A DNA stretch of 61,153 nucleotides from an uncultured Collinsella sp. (GCA_900541125.1 UQIK01000013.1:1-61153), one strand, 5' to 3'. Positions 15,602 through 23,847 are shown, counted from the first letter of the stretch. Notes: generated from the sequence alone by a model not told the origin. Numbers and translations are program-made.

Positions 15602-15964
15602 ATGCCCCAGGAAATCAAGATTGACGGCATCGGCATTTCGCCCGATGTTCTGACCGCCATCGTCTCGCGCGCCGTGTCCGATGTCGAGGGCATCGCCTCC
15701 GTTGGCGTCAAGGACCTTGCCACCAACCTTGTCTCCATGATGCTCTCGTCCAAGGCCCCGGCTTCCGAGCCGGCGGTCGAGGCTGAGGTCGTCGGCGACA
15801 AGCTCGCACTCACCGTGCGCGTCGTGGTGTTCTTTGGCTATCCGTTCAAGAAACTCGCCGAGGCCGTTCGCGCTGCCGTGGTCGCCGCTATCGATGCCCA
15901 GGTGGGCGTTGAGGTCGAGCGCGTTGACGTTTGCATCGACGGTCTCGTTTTCCCCAAGGAGTAA
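15602..15964 (+). CDS. Asp23/Gls24 family envelope stress protein
   Basis: The 120-residue protein starts with the family pattern IGISPDVLTAIVSRAVSDVEGI and continues with VVVFFGYPFKKLAEAVRAAV. Asp23/Gls24 proteins sit near the membrane and affect envelope homeostasis. The gene has AGGAGG before its ATG. Its last codons hold the ribosome site for nusB. The location between efp and nusB is common in Gram-positive genomes. Confidence 0.88.
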   Translation: MPQEIKIDGIGISPDVLTAIVSRAVSDVEGIASVGVKDLATNLVSMMLSSKAPASEPAVEAEVVGDKLALTVRVVVFFGYPFKKLAEAVRAAVVAAIDAQVGVEVERVDVCIDGLVFPKE

Positions 15965-15967
15965 CCT

Positions 15968-16552
15968 TTGAGCCTTAAGGTTTATCGCGGGCGTACGCTT
16001 GCCCGCAGTCAGGCGCTACAGCTGCTGTTCCAGGCCGAGGCCACGGACAGCCCGCTCGAGCGCGTCCTCGAGGGTGATTTCCTGATCTCGAAGGGTCCCC
16101 TCGATCCCTATGCGCTGGAGCTGTGCCGCGGTGCCTACGAGCATATCGACCGCATCGACTGCGCCCTGCGTTCTGTTGCCAAGAACTGGGATCTTATGCG
16201 CATGCCCGGCGCCGACCGCAACCTGCTGCGTATCGCCGTTTACGAGATGCGTTTCCTCACTGACGAGGAGGTCTCGGACGCCATCGTGATCAACGAGGCC
16301 GTCGAGCTTGCCAAGGCCTATGGCACCGACCAGTCCGCGTCGTTCGTCAACGGCGTGCTGGGTAAGATCGCTCGCAGCGAGGAGCTGCCGGGCGAGGACC
16401 TGTACCAGGAGCTGCTGGCCGAAGATCGTGCTCGCGAGGAGGCACAGGCTGCCGAGGCTGCCGCAAAGGTTGCGGTTGCTCAGGCCGAGGCCGGCGTTCT
16501 CGACGAGGACGCTGAGGTCGCCGAGGCCGAGACCGGTACCGTTGAGGAGTAG
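15968..16552 (+). CDS. nusB: Transcription antitermination factor NusB
   Basis: The 194-residue protein binds boxA RNA with S10 during rRNA antitermination. The core (residues about 8-140) has RSQALQLLFQAE, DRNLLRIAVYEMRFL and INEAVELAKAYGTDQSASFV, the normal NusB fold. An Ala/Glu-rich acidic tail of about 45 residues follows, longer than in most homologues. The start is TTG at 15968, set by AAGGAG at 15956-15961, which overlaps the asp23 stop. xseB begins two bases after its stop. Confidence 0.94.
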   Translation: MSLKVYRGRTLARSQALQLLFQAEATDSPLERVLEGDFLISKGPLDPYALELCRGAYEHIDRIDCALRSVAKNWDLMRMPGADRNLLRIAVYEMRFLTDEEVSDAIVINEAVELAKAYGTDQSASFVNGVLGKIARSEELPGEDLYQELLAEDRAREEAQAAEAAAKVAVAQAEAGVLDEDAEVAEAETGTVEE

Positions 16553-16554
16553 CC

Positions 16555-16794
16555 ATGCCAGAGGGTTCCGTCCGCAACTTCGACGAGATTTCGGACCGCT
16601 TGGACCAGATCATAGCTACCGTTCGCTCTAAGGATACGTCCTTGGAGCGTTCGCTCGATCTGTTTGACGAGGCGATTGAGCTGGGCTCCCGTGCGGTCGA
16701 CATGGTCGATAAGTTTGAGCTGACGCCGCGTGAGGCCGACAAGCTCGAGCAGGAATACGATGAGGATGCGGCAAACGAATCCCAGGATAGCTAG
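16555..16794 (+). CDS. xseB: Exodeoxyribonuclease VII small subunit
   Basis: The 79-residue helical protein contains FDEISDRLDQIIATV and LERSLDLFDEAIELG, the XseB coiled-coil pattern. It forms a complex with XseA that degrades single-stranded DNA. No xseA is adjacent, which differs from the common xseA-xseB pair. A large subunit must be encoded elsewhere if the enzyme works. The gene is tightly packed between nusB and tlyA. Confidence 0.88.
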   Translation: MPEGSVRNFDEISDRLDQIIATVRSKDTSLERSLDLFDEAIELGSRAVDMVDKFELTPREADKLEQEYDEDAANESQDS

Positions 16795-16820
16795 GCCGCA
16801 TCTCCGGATACGAATGGTTG

Positions 16821-17633
16821 ATGGCATTCATGAAACGCGTGCGTCTTGATGACGAACTGATTTCACAGGGCATCTGCGCCGATCGCGCGGATGCCCTTCG
16901 CACTCTTATGGCTGGCTTGGTCTCGAGTGGCGGCGAGCGCTTGACTTCGCCGGGCCTTAAGGTGACCCCGGGCCTGCCGTTGCACGTGAAGGGGCGCATT
17001 CCCTATGTTGGCCGCGGCGGTCTTAAGCTCGAAGGCGCGCTTGATACGTTTGGTATCAATCCGACGGGCCTTGCCTGTCTGGATGTGGGCTGCTCTACCG
17101 GCGGCTTTACCGATTGCCTGCTCAAGCGCGGAGCTGCGACCGTTGTCTCGGTGGACGTTGGTCGCGCCCAGTTCGATTGGTCGTTACGTCAGGACGATCG
17201 CGTGACGCTGCATGAGCGCACAAACGTGACGCAGCTGCCTGAGCTTGGCTATGCCGGCGCCATCGACCTGGCTGTGTGTGATGTCTCGTTTACCAGCATC
17301 GCGAACATTATCGATGCGGTGCTGGCGTGCCTGGCGCCTACGGGTGCATTCTGCACGCTTGTAAAGCCGCAGTTTGAGGCTCCGGCGGCGCTGGTGGGTG
17401 AGGGCGGCATTGTGACCGATCCCGCCGTGCGCCGCGATACACTCGTTGCGGCAGTTGAACTCTTTGCTGCCAAGGGGCTGTTCCCGGTCGATGTGTGCGT
17501 GTCGCCCATTCATGGTGCCAAGGGAAACGTTGAGTTTTTCCTGTACGGCACGAGATTTGACCCCGGCGACCGCACGCAAGACGAGCTGCAATTCCAGGTA
17601 TCGGTTTTGAGCGAGAAAGCTGCAACGCTATGA
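16821..17633 (+). CDS. tlyA: TlyA-family rRNA 2'-O-methyltransferase
   Basis: The protein, about 270 residues, has an N-terminal S4 RNA-binding domain (residues about 4-65). An FtsJ-like methyltransferase domain follows, with VGRGGLKLEGAL, the SAM-binding LDVGCSTGGFTDCLL, DVGRAQFDWSL and VKPQFEA. TlyA methylates 16S and/or 23S rRNA and influences capreomycin susceptibility in mycobacteria. The start is uncertain: TTG 16818, ATG 16821 and ATG 16830 are in frame and none has a strong ribosome site. It overlaps nadK by ATGA. Confidence 0.92.
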   Translation: MAFMKRVRLDDELISQGICADRADALRTLMAGLVSSGGERLTSPGLKVTPGLPLHVKGRIPYVGRGGLKLEGALDTFGINPTGLACLDVGCSTGGFTDCLLKRGAATVVSVDVGRAQFDWSLRQDDRVTLHERTNVTQLPELGYAGAIDLAVCDVSFTSIANIIDAVLACLAPTGAFCTLVKPQFEAPAALVGEGGIVTDPAVRRDTLVAAVELFAAKGLFPVDVCVSPIHGAKGNVEFFLYGTRFDPGDRTQDELQFQVSVLSEKAATL

Positions 17634-18490
17634 AGGTCTTTCTGGTTCCCAATTACTACAAGCAAGAGGCGGTTGAGAGCGGCCTGATGCTCGAGCTTTG
17701 GCTGACGCGCCAGGGCTATGAGGTCGCATGGGCTGCCGACCAGCGATCGAAGATTCAAAGCACGCCTGATATTGACGGCTCCGATCTGGTCATTACGCTC
17801 GGCGGCGACGGTACGTTGCTGCGCGCTGCCCGCATCCTCAACCATCGCGAGATTCCTATCCTCGGTCTTTCCTATGGTCACCTGGGCTTTTTAACTGCTG
17901 CGAGCCCCGAGGAGCGCGACATTCTGCAGGTCGTGAGCGACGCCCTTTCCGGCGAGCTGCACGTGAGCCGTCGCGCCACCATCGCCGCGGATATCGTGTC
18001 CGTGCGCGACGATGGCACGAAGGATGTCGTGCGCACGTTCGCTCTCAACGACATGGCGCTCACGCGCGGCCCCCTGTCCGATATGGTTGAGTTCGACATC
18101 ACGGTGTCGGGCCACCATATCGATCGACTGCGTGGCGACGGCGTGGTCGTGTCCACGGCGACTGGTTCTACGGGGTACGCGCTCAGTGCAGGTGGCCCCA
18201 TTGTGAGCCCCGACTATACGGGTATGGTCTGCGTACCCATTGCGCCGCACACCATTCAGGCCCGTGCCTTCTTGACTTCGCCGAGTGATGTCGTCGAAAT
18301 CTTTATGTCCGATGATCGCCCGAGCGTTCCGGCGATCGCTATCGATGGACAGTTTATTACCTGCGACGGCACGGTCGAGAGCGTGGCCGTGCGCCGAGGC
18401 CCAGGCGATGTGCTGCTGCTCGACTACGGCCCCGAGAGTTTTTACAACTCGGTGAGCCGCGTATTCTACGGAGTGCGTCATGATCGATGA
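17630..18490 (+). CDS. nadK: NAD kinase
   Basis: The 286-residue kinase makes NADP from NAD. It shows the ATP/polyphosphate motif GGDGTLLRAAR near residue 58, LGFLTAAS, NDMALTRGPLSDMVEF and the NAD-binding GDGVVVSTATGSTGYALSAGG. The start overlaps the tlyA stop (ATGA) and the end overlaps recN by 11 bases. The tlyA-nadK-recN order is conserved in many Gram-positive bacteria. Confidence 0.96.
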   Translation: MKVFLVPNYYKQEAVESGLMLELWLTRQGYEVAWAADQRSKIQSTPDIDGSDLVITLGGDGTLLRAARILNHREIPILGLSYGHLGFLTAASPEERDILQVVSDALSGELHVSRRATIAADIVSVRDDGTKDVVRTFALNDMALTRGPLSDMVEFDITVSGHHIDRLRGDGVVVSTATGSTGYALSAGGPIVSPDYTGMVCVPIAPHTIQARAFLTSPSDVVEIFMSDDRPSVPAIAIDGQFITCDGTVESVAVRRGPGDVLLLDYGPESFYNSVSRVFYGVRHDR

Positions 18491-20108
18491 GCTGCAGGTT
18501 TCCAACATTGCACTCATTCGCGAGGCGACGTTGGTTCCGAGCACGGGCCTAACGGTTCTGACTGGAGAAACCGGCGCCGGTAAGACCGCGCTGCTCTCGG
18601 CCCTCAAGCTTATTTTGGGCGAGCGTGCGGATTCGTCGACGGTGCGCGAGGGCGAGGCGCTGGCGAGCGTTGAGGCACGCCTGTTTGACGGCCCGCACGA
18701 CACGGAGGGCTTCACGGTTCAGCGCAGCCTTTCTGCCGAGGGCCGCAGCCGCGTGAAGATTGACGGCCGCATCGCCAGTGTGCGCGAGCTTTCGGAGCGC
18801 GTTGGCGTGATGATGGATCTGTGCGGACAGCATGAGCATCAGCGCTTGCTCGACCCGGCGCACCATGTTGCCATGGTTGATGCCTGGGCTGGGCGCCCGG
18901 CACTCGAGGCGCTCGAGCACTACCGTGCTTGCTTTAAAGCCTCGCGTGCGGCTGCCAAGGAGGTTCGTCGCGTCGAGGAGGCCTCGCGTGCGCAGGGGAG
19001 TCGCGTCGAGGAGGCGCGCTTCGCCCTGGAGCGCATTGCCGAGGTCGACCCCAGGCCGGGTGAGTATGAGGAACTTGAGCAACTGCTGCCGCGCTCCGAA
19101 CATGCCGAGGTACTGGTTGCCACGGCTAATGATGCCCATGCATCGCTTGCCTCTGAAGGGGGAGCGCTTGATGCCGTGAACAGCGCCGTGGCAGAGCTTT
19201 CCCGAATGGCTACCGTCGATCGCAAACTGGGCGACATTGCCGATGCGCTTTCGGATGCCTGTATCTCCCTTGAGGATTGCGCGAACGAGCTTCGTGCCTA
19301 TCGTGATGGCGTCGCCTTCGACCCGCGCGAGCTCGCTCGCATGCGTGAGCGGTATTCCGACCTCAAGGGCCTGTTGCGTCAGTGGGGTCCCACTATGGAC
19401 GATGTTTTTGCCATGCGCGATCGCTCGCAAGAGCTGCTGTCCCTGGTTGATGATGGCGATGAACAGATCAAAAAGGCGCGTGAAGCGCTTGGCGCGGCGG
19501 AGCGCGAACTGTTTGCTGCCGCCAAGGCGCTTAAGCGCGCCCGCAATACGGCGGCCCCGCGCTTCTGTCACGAGGTTGGCCGCCAGATGGCTCGCTTGGA
19601 GATGGGTGGCGCCGAGCTCGTCTGGGAGTCGCGCGATCTTCCCCGTGCTGAGTGGACGCCCGTTGGTCCTTCGAGCTACGAGCTGCTATACCGCAGCGGT
19701 GCCGGTTTGACGCCGCGCCCCCTGCGCCGCATTGCGTCGGGCGGCGAGCTCAGCCGCGTCATGCTGGCAAGCAAGGTTGTCCTCGGTAACGCGGACGGTG
19801 TTGATACGCTGGTGTTTGACGAGGTCGATGCTGGTGTCGGTGGCTCTACGGCGCGTGCACTCGCGGGCGTGCTGGCAGATCTTGCCGCCACGCATCAGGT
19901 CATCGTCGTAACGCACCTGGCGCAGGTTGCCGTCATGGCTGACAAGCATTATGTCGTCAGCAAGGAGCCGGGCGATGTTCCCCAGACGCATTTGGACGAG
20001 ATGACCGGCGAAGCGCGTACCGCCGAGATCGCCCGCATGTTGAGCGGCGATCAGTCCGAGGCGAGCTTGGCCCACGCCAAGCAGATGCTTGAAGAAGCTC
20101 GAGGCTAG
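18480..20108 (+). CDS. recN: DNA repair ATPase RecN
   Basis: The 542-residue SMC-like protein acts in double-strand break repair. Walker A GETGAGKTALL lies near residue 30, and DLCGQHEHQRLLDPAHH near 115. Two coiled-coil arms occupy roughly residues 155-360. The C-terminal ABC signature region has RRIASGGELSRVMLASK and Walker B LVFDEVDAGVGGSTA. Length is normal. A bidirectional terminator follows. Confidence 0.95.
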   Translation: MIDELQVSNIALIREATLVPSTGLTVLTGETGAGKTALLSALKLILGERADSSTVREGEALASVEARLFDGPHDTEGFTVQRSLSAEGRSRVKIDGRIASVRELSERVGVMMDLCGQHEHQRLLDPAHHVAMVDAWAGRPALEALEHYRACFKASRAAAKEVRRVEEASRAQGSRVEEARFALERIAEVDPRPGEYEELEQLLPRSEHAEVLVATANDAHASLASEGGALDAVNSAVAELSRMATVDRKLGDIADALSDACISLEDCANELRAYRDGVAFDPRELARMRERYSDLKGLLRQWGPTMDDVFAMRDRSQELLSLVDDGDEQIKKAREALGAAERELFAAAKALKRARNTAAPRFCHEVGRQMARLEMGGAELVWESRDLPRAEWTPVGPSSYELLYRSGAGLTPRPLRRIASGGELSRVMLASKVVLGNADGVDTLVFDEVDAGVGGSTARALAGVLADLAATHQVIVVTHLAQVAVMADKHYVVSKEPGDVPQTHLDEMTGEARTAEIARMLSGDQSEASLAHAKQMLEEARG

Positions 20109-20126
20109 GTTGTATCACCGGTGTTG

Positions 20127-20159
20127 GTGGGACAAAATAGACTGAATTTTTTGTCCCAC
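20127..20159. terminator. Bidirectional terminator between recN and the RpiR gene
   Basis: GTGGGACAAAA and TTTTTGTCCCAC form a perfect stem with A- and T-runs on the two sides, so it can work on both strands between these convergent genes. The GTGGGACA/TGTCCCAC core recurs in the terminator at 59391-59415. Confidence 0.85.
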
Positions 20160-20167
20160 TACGCTTT

Positions 20168-21025
20168 TTACTCCACAACCTTATCCGGCTGGATGAGCTC
20201 CTCGTAGTAGCTGATATGCTCGCGAGCGTCTTCAATCTCGGGCAGCAGGAAGTTGTAGATTACTTCGATGATCATCGTGGCGCTGATCTTAGAGAACGCA
20301 AAGTCGCCTGTCGTCAGCAGCGCTTCGTGGTTGACGGTATTAAAAGTGTAGTCTGCCAGACGTGCGAGCGGGGATTTGCTGTCGCTGCTGATGACGACTA
20401 CGGTTGCGCCGCAGTTGCGAGCCGCTTTTGCCATGCGATTCAGTCGGCGCGATTTGCCGGAGTTTGAGATTAGCACGATGACGTCACCCGGTCGTAACGT
20501 GAGTGCAAAGCCGATTGATGTTTCGCTAATGGTGCTCGCCATGCAGCGCAGGCCCAGCTGAGAAAACTTAAACGTCGCATCGAGCGCGACCGCGTTCGTA
20601 TTGCCCACAGCCGCAAACTCAATAACCCCTGCATGCTTAAGGGCATGCACGACAGCCGCCAGCGTATCGTGGTCGATTCCGTCGATGGTTGCATTAAGCT
20701 CGCTCACCTTGGCAGCCAGGATGTTCTTGAGGCTCTGCTCCATATTGTCGAGCGAGACCTCGTCAGTTAGGCCCTCGTTGCGCTGGCTTTCCAAATCCCT
20801 CGCCAACGAAAACTGAAAGCTGCGGAAGCTGCCAAAGCCAAGCTTGCGGCAGAAACGCGAAACGGTCGCCTCGGACGTGGCGGCGGCGCGTGAGAGCTGA
20901 GCGGCCGTGAGGCGCGGCGCCTCGGACTGGTGCTCCAATATATAGTCGACAATGCGCTGCTCGGACTCGCTGTATCCCTGATGGGTGCTTATGAGGGAAA
21001 GTGCGCTCTTGCTACTATCGGTCAT
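20168..21025 (-). CDS. MurR/RpiR-family transcriptional regulator
   Basis: The 285-residue regulator has an N-terminal HTH_6 domain (about 1-77, with TSEATVSRFCRKLGFGSFRS) and a C-terminal SIS sugar-phosphate-binding domain (about 130-250, with AVGNTNAVALDATFKFSQLG and LISNSGKSRRLNRM). The ATG at 21025 has AGGAG seven bases upstream; an earlier in-frame ATG at 21073 does not. It diverges from fruA, so it probably senses a sugar phosphate such as fructose-1-phosphate and controls the downstream PTS block. That target is inferred from context. Confidence 0.9.
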   Translation of the reverse strand: MTDSSKSALSLISTHQGYSESEQRIVDYILEHQSEAPRLTAAQLSRAAATSEATVSRFCRKLGFGSFRSFQFSLARDLESQRNEGLTDEVSLDNMEQSLKNILAAKVSELNATIDGIDHDTLAAVVHALKHAGVIEFAAVGNTNAVALDATFKFSQLGLRCMASTISETSIGFALTLRPGDVIVLISNSGKSRRLNRMAKAARNCGATVVVISSDSKSPLARLADYTFNTVNHEALLTTGDFAFSKISATMIIEVIYNFLLPEIEDAREHISYYEELIQPDKVVE

Positions 21026-21106
21026 GGATGGCTCCTGGTTGGCATGAAAATCAAATTTGATTTGCGATGCCATAGTATACGGGCATTTTCAATTACAAGA
21101 TACACC

Positions 21107-21134
21107 TTGCCGTTTCAAGTGTTGATGGTAAACT
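21107..21134 (+). promoter_or_regulatory. Candidate fruA promoter
   Basis: TTGCCG (21107-21112) and TAAACT (21129-21134) are 16 bases apart in the divergent region. The predicted transcript carries a leader of about 155 bases with two hairpins before fruA. Confidence 0.45.
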
Positions 21135-21155
21135 TTCACCTACCGTTTACGGTTA

Positions 21156-21170
21156 TGAAAGAACCTTTCA
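21156..21170. promoter_or_regulatory. Candidate RpiR operator
   Basis: TGAAAG-AAC-CTTTCA is a perfect 6+3+6 inverted repeat just downstream of the candidate fruA promoter. The half-site CTTTCACC also occurs at 21133-21140. Position and symmetry fit repression by the divergent RpiR-type regulator, but no footprint is known. Confidence 0.45.
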
Positions 21171-21235
21171 CCGGAGAATTACACCTTGTCTCTTCTCACG
21201 CGGACGGTAGGTTGGTATCTTTCAGTTGTGGAAAA

Positions 21236-21276
21236 ACGCGCATCGAAGCGCGTGTAGGGGAGCGCCCGCGGGCGCT
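21236..21276 (+). promoter_or_regulatory. Two tandem hairpins in the fruA leader
   Basis: ACGCGC/GCGCGT (21236-21253, 6-base loop) is followed by the perfect 16-base palindrome AGCGCCCGCGGGCGCT (21261-21276). Neither has a U-run. They end 21 bases before the fruA ATG and could affect mRNA stability or ribosome access. Confidence 0.5.
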
Positions 21277-21297
21277 GTACTCAAGAAGGAGGGACAC

Positions 21298-23301
21298 ATG
21301 GCTAAGTTTGACATCATCGCCGCGACCGGTTGCCCGACCGGCATTGCGCACACCTTCATGGCTAAGGAGGCGCTGGAGAAGGCAGCTGCCGAGCGCGGTC
21401 TGACCATTAAGGTTGAGACTCATGGCCAGGTCGGTGTCGAGAACGAGCTCACCAAGAGTGAGATCGCTGGCGCCAAGGCCGTTGTCGTCGCAGCCGACAA
21501 GGATGTCCAGGCTGAGCGTTTCGCCGGCAAGCCCATGGTTTCCGTTGGTGTTTCCAAGGCCCTGTCCGTTGAGGCCGCCGGTAAGCTGATTGACCGCGCG
21601 CTCGCCGCCAAGGGTGACGACACGGTTGCAGCTGCTGCCGATATCGAGGATGAGGTCGAGGAGAAGGAGTCCATCGGTCACATCATCTACAAGCACCTCA
21701 TGAACGGCGTCAGCCACATGCTGGTCTTCGTCGTTGCCGGTGGTGTTCTGACCGCCGTTTCGTTCCTGTGGGGCATTACGTCCTTCGATTCGACGGCGTC
21801 TGACTACAACAGCTTTGCTGCGATGCTCAAGATCATCGGCGGCATCGCCATGAACCTTATGGTTCCGGTGCTTTCCGCCTACATCGCCGAATCCATCGGC
21901 AAGCGCCCGGCGCTCGTCCCCGGCTTTGTTGCCGGTATGATCGCCATCCAGGGCCTGCCTGTTAACGCCGAGACCGGCATGATCGACGCCGGTGGCGCCG
22001 GCGTGGGCTTCGGCTTCCTGGGCGGCATCGTTGGCGGCTTCCTCGCCGGCTATGTCATCCTGCTACTCGAGAAGGTCTTTGCCGGCCTGCCCAAGAACCT
22101 GGACGGCCTCAAGGCTATCTTCCTGTACCCGCTGTTCTCGACGGCTATTGTCGGCCTGGTCATGCTTGGCATTTCCGGCCCCATGGCTGCCATCAACACC
22201 GCCATGATGGACTTCCTCAAGGGCCTGTCCGCCTCTGGCGCCGTTGTCCTGGGTCTTGCTATCGGCTGCATGTGCGCCTTTGACATGGGCGGCCCGGTCA
22301 ACAAGGCTGCTTATGTCACCGGTACCGCTATGCTCACCGAGGCTCTGGCCGCCGGTGTTGGCACCGATACCTACAACTTCGGCACCAACTTCATGGCTGC
22401 CGTCTCCGCCGCCTGCATCGTTCCGCCGCTGATCACCACCTTTGCCGTCGTTGTCGGCAAGAAGTACTTCAGCCAGGAGGATCACGACGCCGGTGTCGTC
22501 AACCTCATCCTTGGTTGCACCCACATCACCGAGGGCGCCATTCCGTTCATGACCAAGAACATCTGGCCCGTCATGCCCATCATGATGCTCGGCTCCTCTA
22601 TCGCTTCGATCCTGACCATTATGTTCAACGTTCACGATCCGGCGCCTCACGGTGGCTTCTTGGTCCTGCCCGTTGTCGAGAACGGTCCGCTTTGGGTCCT
22701 CGCGATCCTCATCGGCGCTGTGGTCGGTGGCATTCTGTTCGTGGCCTTCAAGAAGTACGACTTCGAGAAGAATCAGAAGGCCGCTCCTGCAGCCAAGCCG
22801 GTTGAGGCTCCCAAGGCCGCTACCGTCGAGGCCCCCAAGGCCGAGGCTGCCGACTTCGTGAAGGTCGAGAATGTCTTTGTCGCCGAGGACTTCGCTTCTC
22901 GTGACGAGGCTCTGAGCTTCGTTTCCAACCAGGCCGTCAAGGCCGGTATCGCCAGCGACGCCGACGCCGTGATGAACGCCTTCCTGGCCCGCGAGGCCGA
23001 GGGCACCACGGGCATGATGGAGGGCTTCGCTATCCCGCATGCCAAGTCCGACGCCATTACCGAGGCTGCCGTCATCGTCGTCAAGGACGAGTCCGGCGTG
23101 ACCGGTTGGGATACCATGGACGGCGCTCCCGTCAACGTGGCCATCGCCCTGCTCATCCCCGGTGCCCAGGCCGGCACTACGCACCTCAAGATCCTGTCCA
23201 AGGTCGCCGAGGCGCTCATGGACGAGGACTTCCGTGCCACCGTCAAGGGTTCCACCGACGCCGCCGAGATCGCCAAGACGATCAACGCCCGCCTGGTCTA
23301 A
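21298..23301 (+). CDS. fruA: Fructose-type PTS transporter EIIBCA
   Basis: The 667-residue permease imports and phosphorylates fructose or a related sugar. Domain order is IIB (about 1-100, phospho-Cys in ATGCPTGIAHT), IIC (about 130-480, nine or so membrane helices starting MLVFVVAGGVLTAV), an Ala/Pro/Lys linker, then IIA (about 520-667, phospho-His in FAIPHAKSDA). AGAAGGAGG precedes the ATG at 21298. The single-chain B-C-A arrangement is common in Gram-positive fructose systems. HPr and EI genes follow, and two 1-phosphofructokinase genes come after them, giving a complete pathway. Confidence 0.95.
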   Translation: MAKFDIIAATGCPTGIAHTFMAKEALEKAAAERGLTIKVETHGQVGVENELTKSEIAGAKAVVVAADKDVQAERFAGKPMVSVGVSKALSVEAAGKLIDRALAAKGDDTVAAAADIEDEVEEKESIGHIIYKHLMNGVSHMLVFVVAGGVLTAVSFLWGITSFDSTASDYNSFAAMLKIIGGIAMNLMVPVLSAYIAESIGKRPALVPGFVAGMIAIQGLPVNAETGMIDAGGAGVGFGFLGGIVGGFLAGYVILLLEKVFAGLPKNLDGLKAIFLYPLFSTAIVGLVMLGISGPMAAINTAMMDFLKGLSASGAVVLGLAIGCMCAFDMGGPVNKAAYVTGTAMLTEALAAGVGTDTYNFGTNFMAAVSAACIVPPLITTFAVVVGKKYFSQEDHDAGVVNLILGCTHITEGAIPFMTKNIWPVMPIMMLGSSIASILTIMFNVHDPAPHGGFLVLPVVENGPLWVLAILIGAVVGGILFVAFKKYDFEKNQKAAPAAKPVEAPKAATVEAPKAEAADFVKVENVFVAEDFASRDEALSFVSNQAVKAGIASDADAVMNAFLAREAEGTTGMMEGFAIPHAKSDAITEAAVIVVKDESGVTGWDTMDGAPVNVAIALLIPGAQAGTTHLKILSKVAEALMDEDFRATVKGSTDAAEIAKTINARLV

Positions 23302-23338
23302 TTCCACGGTACGCGAATAACATCGCCCCCTGTATATA

Positions 23339-23372
23339 AGGCGGAGTCCCTCTCCAGGGTCTCCGCCTTTTT
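23339..23372 (+). terminator. Terminator after fruA
   Basis: GGCGGAG...CTCCGCC stem with an inner CCCT/AGGG extension, then TTTTT. It separates fruA from the 475-base intergenic stretch before ptsH. Confidence 0.9.
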
Positions 23373-23381
23373 CATCCCCAA

Positions 23382-23454
23382 ATAAGTTGCGGTGAAATAA
23401 GGACTGTTTAAACGATTCAACCCCAAATTCAGCCCCTATTTCACCGCAACTTAT
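23382..23454. repeat. Dispersed hairpin repeat A, copy 1
   Basis: ATAAGTTGCGGTGAAATA (23382-23399) and its exact reverse complement (23437-23454) are perfect 18-base arms. The inner 68 bases (23385-23452) align without gaps to 53924-53991: both arms, CTGTTT and ATTCAGCCCCTA are shared, while 17 loop bases differ. It lies just after the fruA terminator. Confidence 0.8.
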
Positions 23455-23557
23455 AAAAGGGCATAGAGGGGGCTGCCTATCGAGTTTTTGTCGCGAACAG
23501 GTCATCAGCCAGAATTCCGTTCGCACGATATTGCTCTGGACCGACCGAGTTTCCGCA

Positions 23558-23710
23558 GCTTGCTCGCCCACAGGGGGCCGGGCGCGGCCAGTGAGATTTA
23601 TCGCGAGTTCCGCACGAGCCGAAGAGCACTTAATGTGCTCTTCGTGCGAGCAGGACTGTAGAGCAGGAAATCTCACTGGCCGCGCCCGGCCCCCCTGTGG
23701 GCGAGCAAGC
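23558..23710. repeat. Large nested inverted repeat with structured core (repeat B, copy 1)
   Basis: The outer arms 23558-23599 and 23668-23710 are complementary over about 42 bases with a single bulged base. Between them is a 64-base core (23604-23667) that holds its own hairpin, GAAGAGCAC/GTGCTCTTC around TTAAT, flanked by CGCAC/GTGCG. The core recurs at 61089-61153 in the opposite strand. The rest of the fruA-ptsH gap (23460-23557 and 23711-23830) shows nothing I can assign. Confidence 0.85.
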
Positions 23711-23847
23711 GGACGACAAACACATCTGTCCAACAATTCGCCCGAAACATAATGAAAAACCGTTTGATGTGAGTTAATATAAACAACGTCGTGAATCTGA
23801 CTCCTGCCACATGCATGACAGGGGTTAAACACAAAAAGGAGTCAACT

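Noticed and set aside
23531..23752. A 73-codon plus-strand frame within the fruA-ptsH gap
   Set aside because: It is read entirely through the inverted repeat element; the sequence structure explains it better than a protein.
22063..23832. A 589-codon minus-strand frame opposite fruA and running through the repeats
   Set aside because: It runs through the fruA terminator and the inverted repeats and mirrors fruA codons; no family resemblance.
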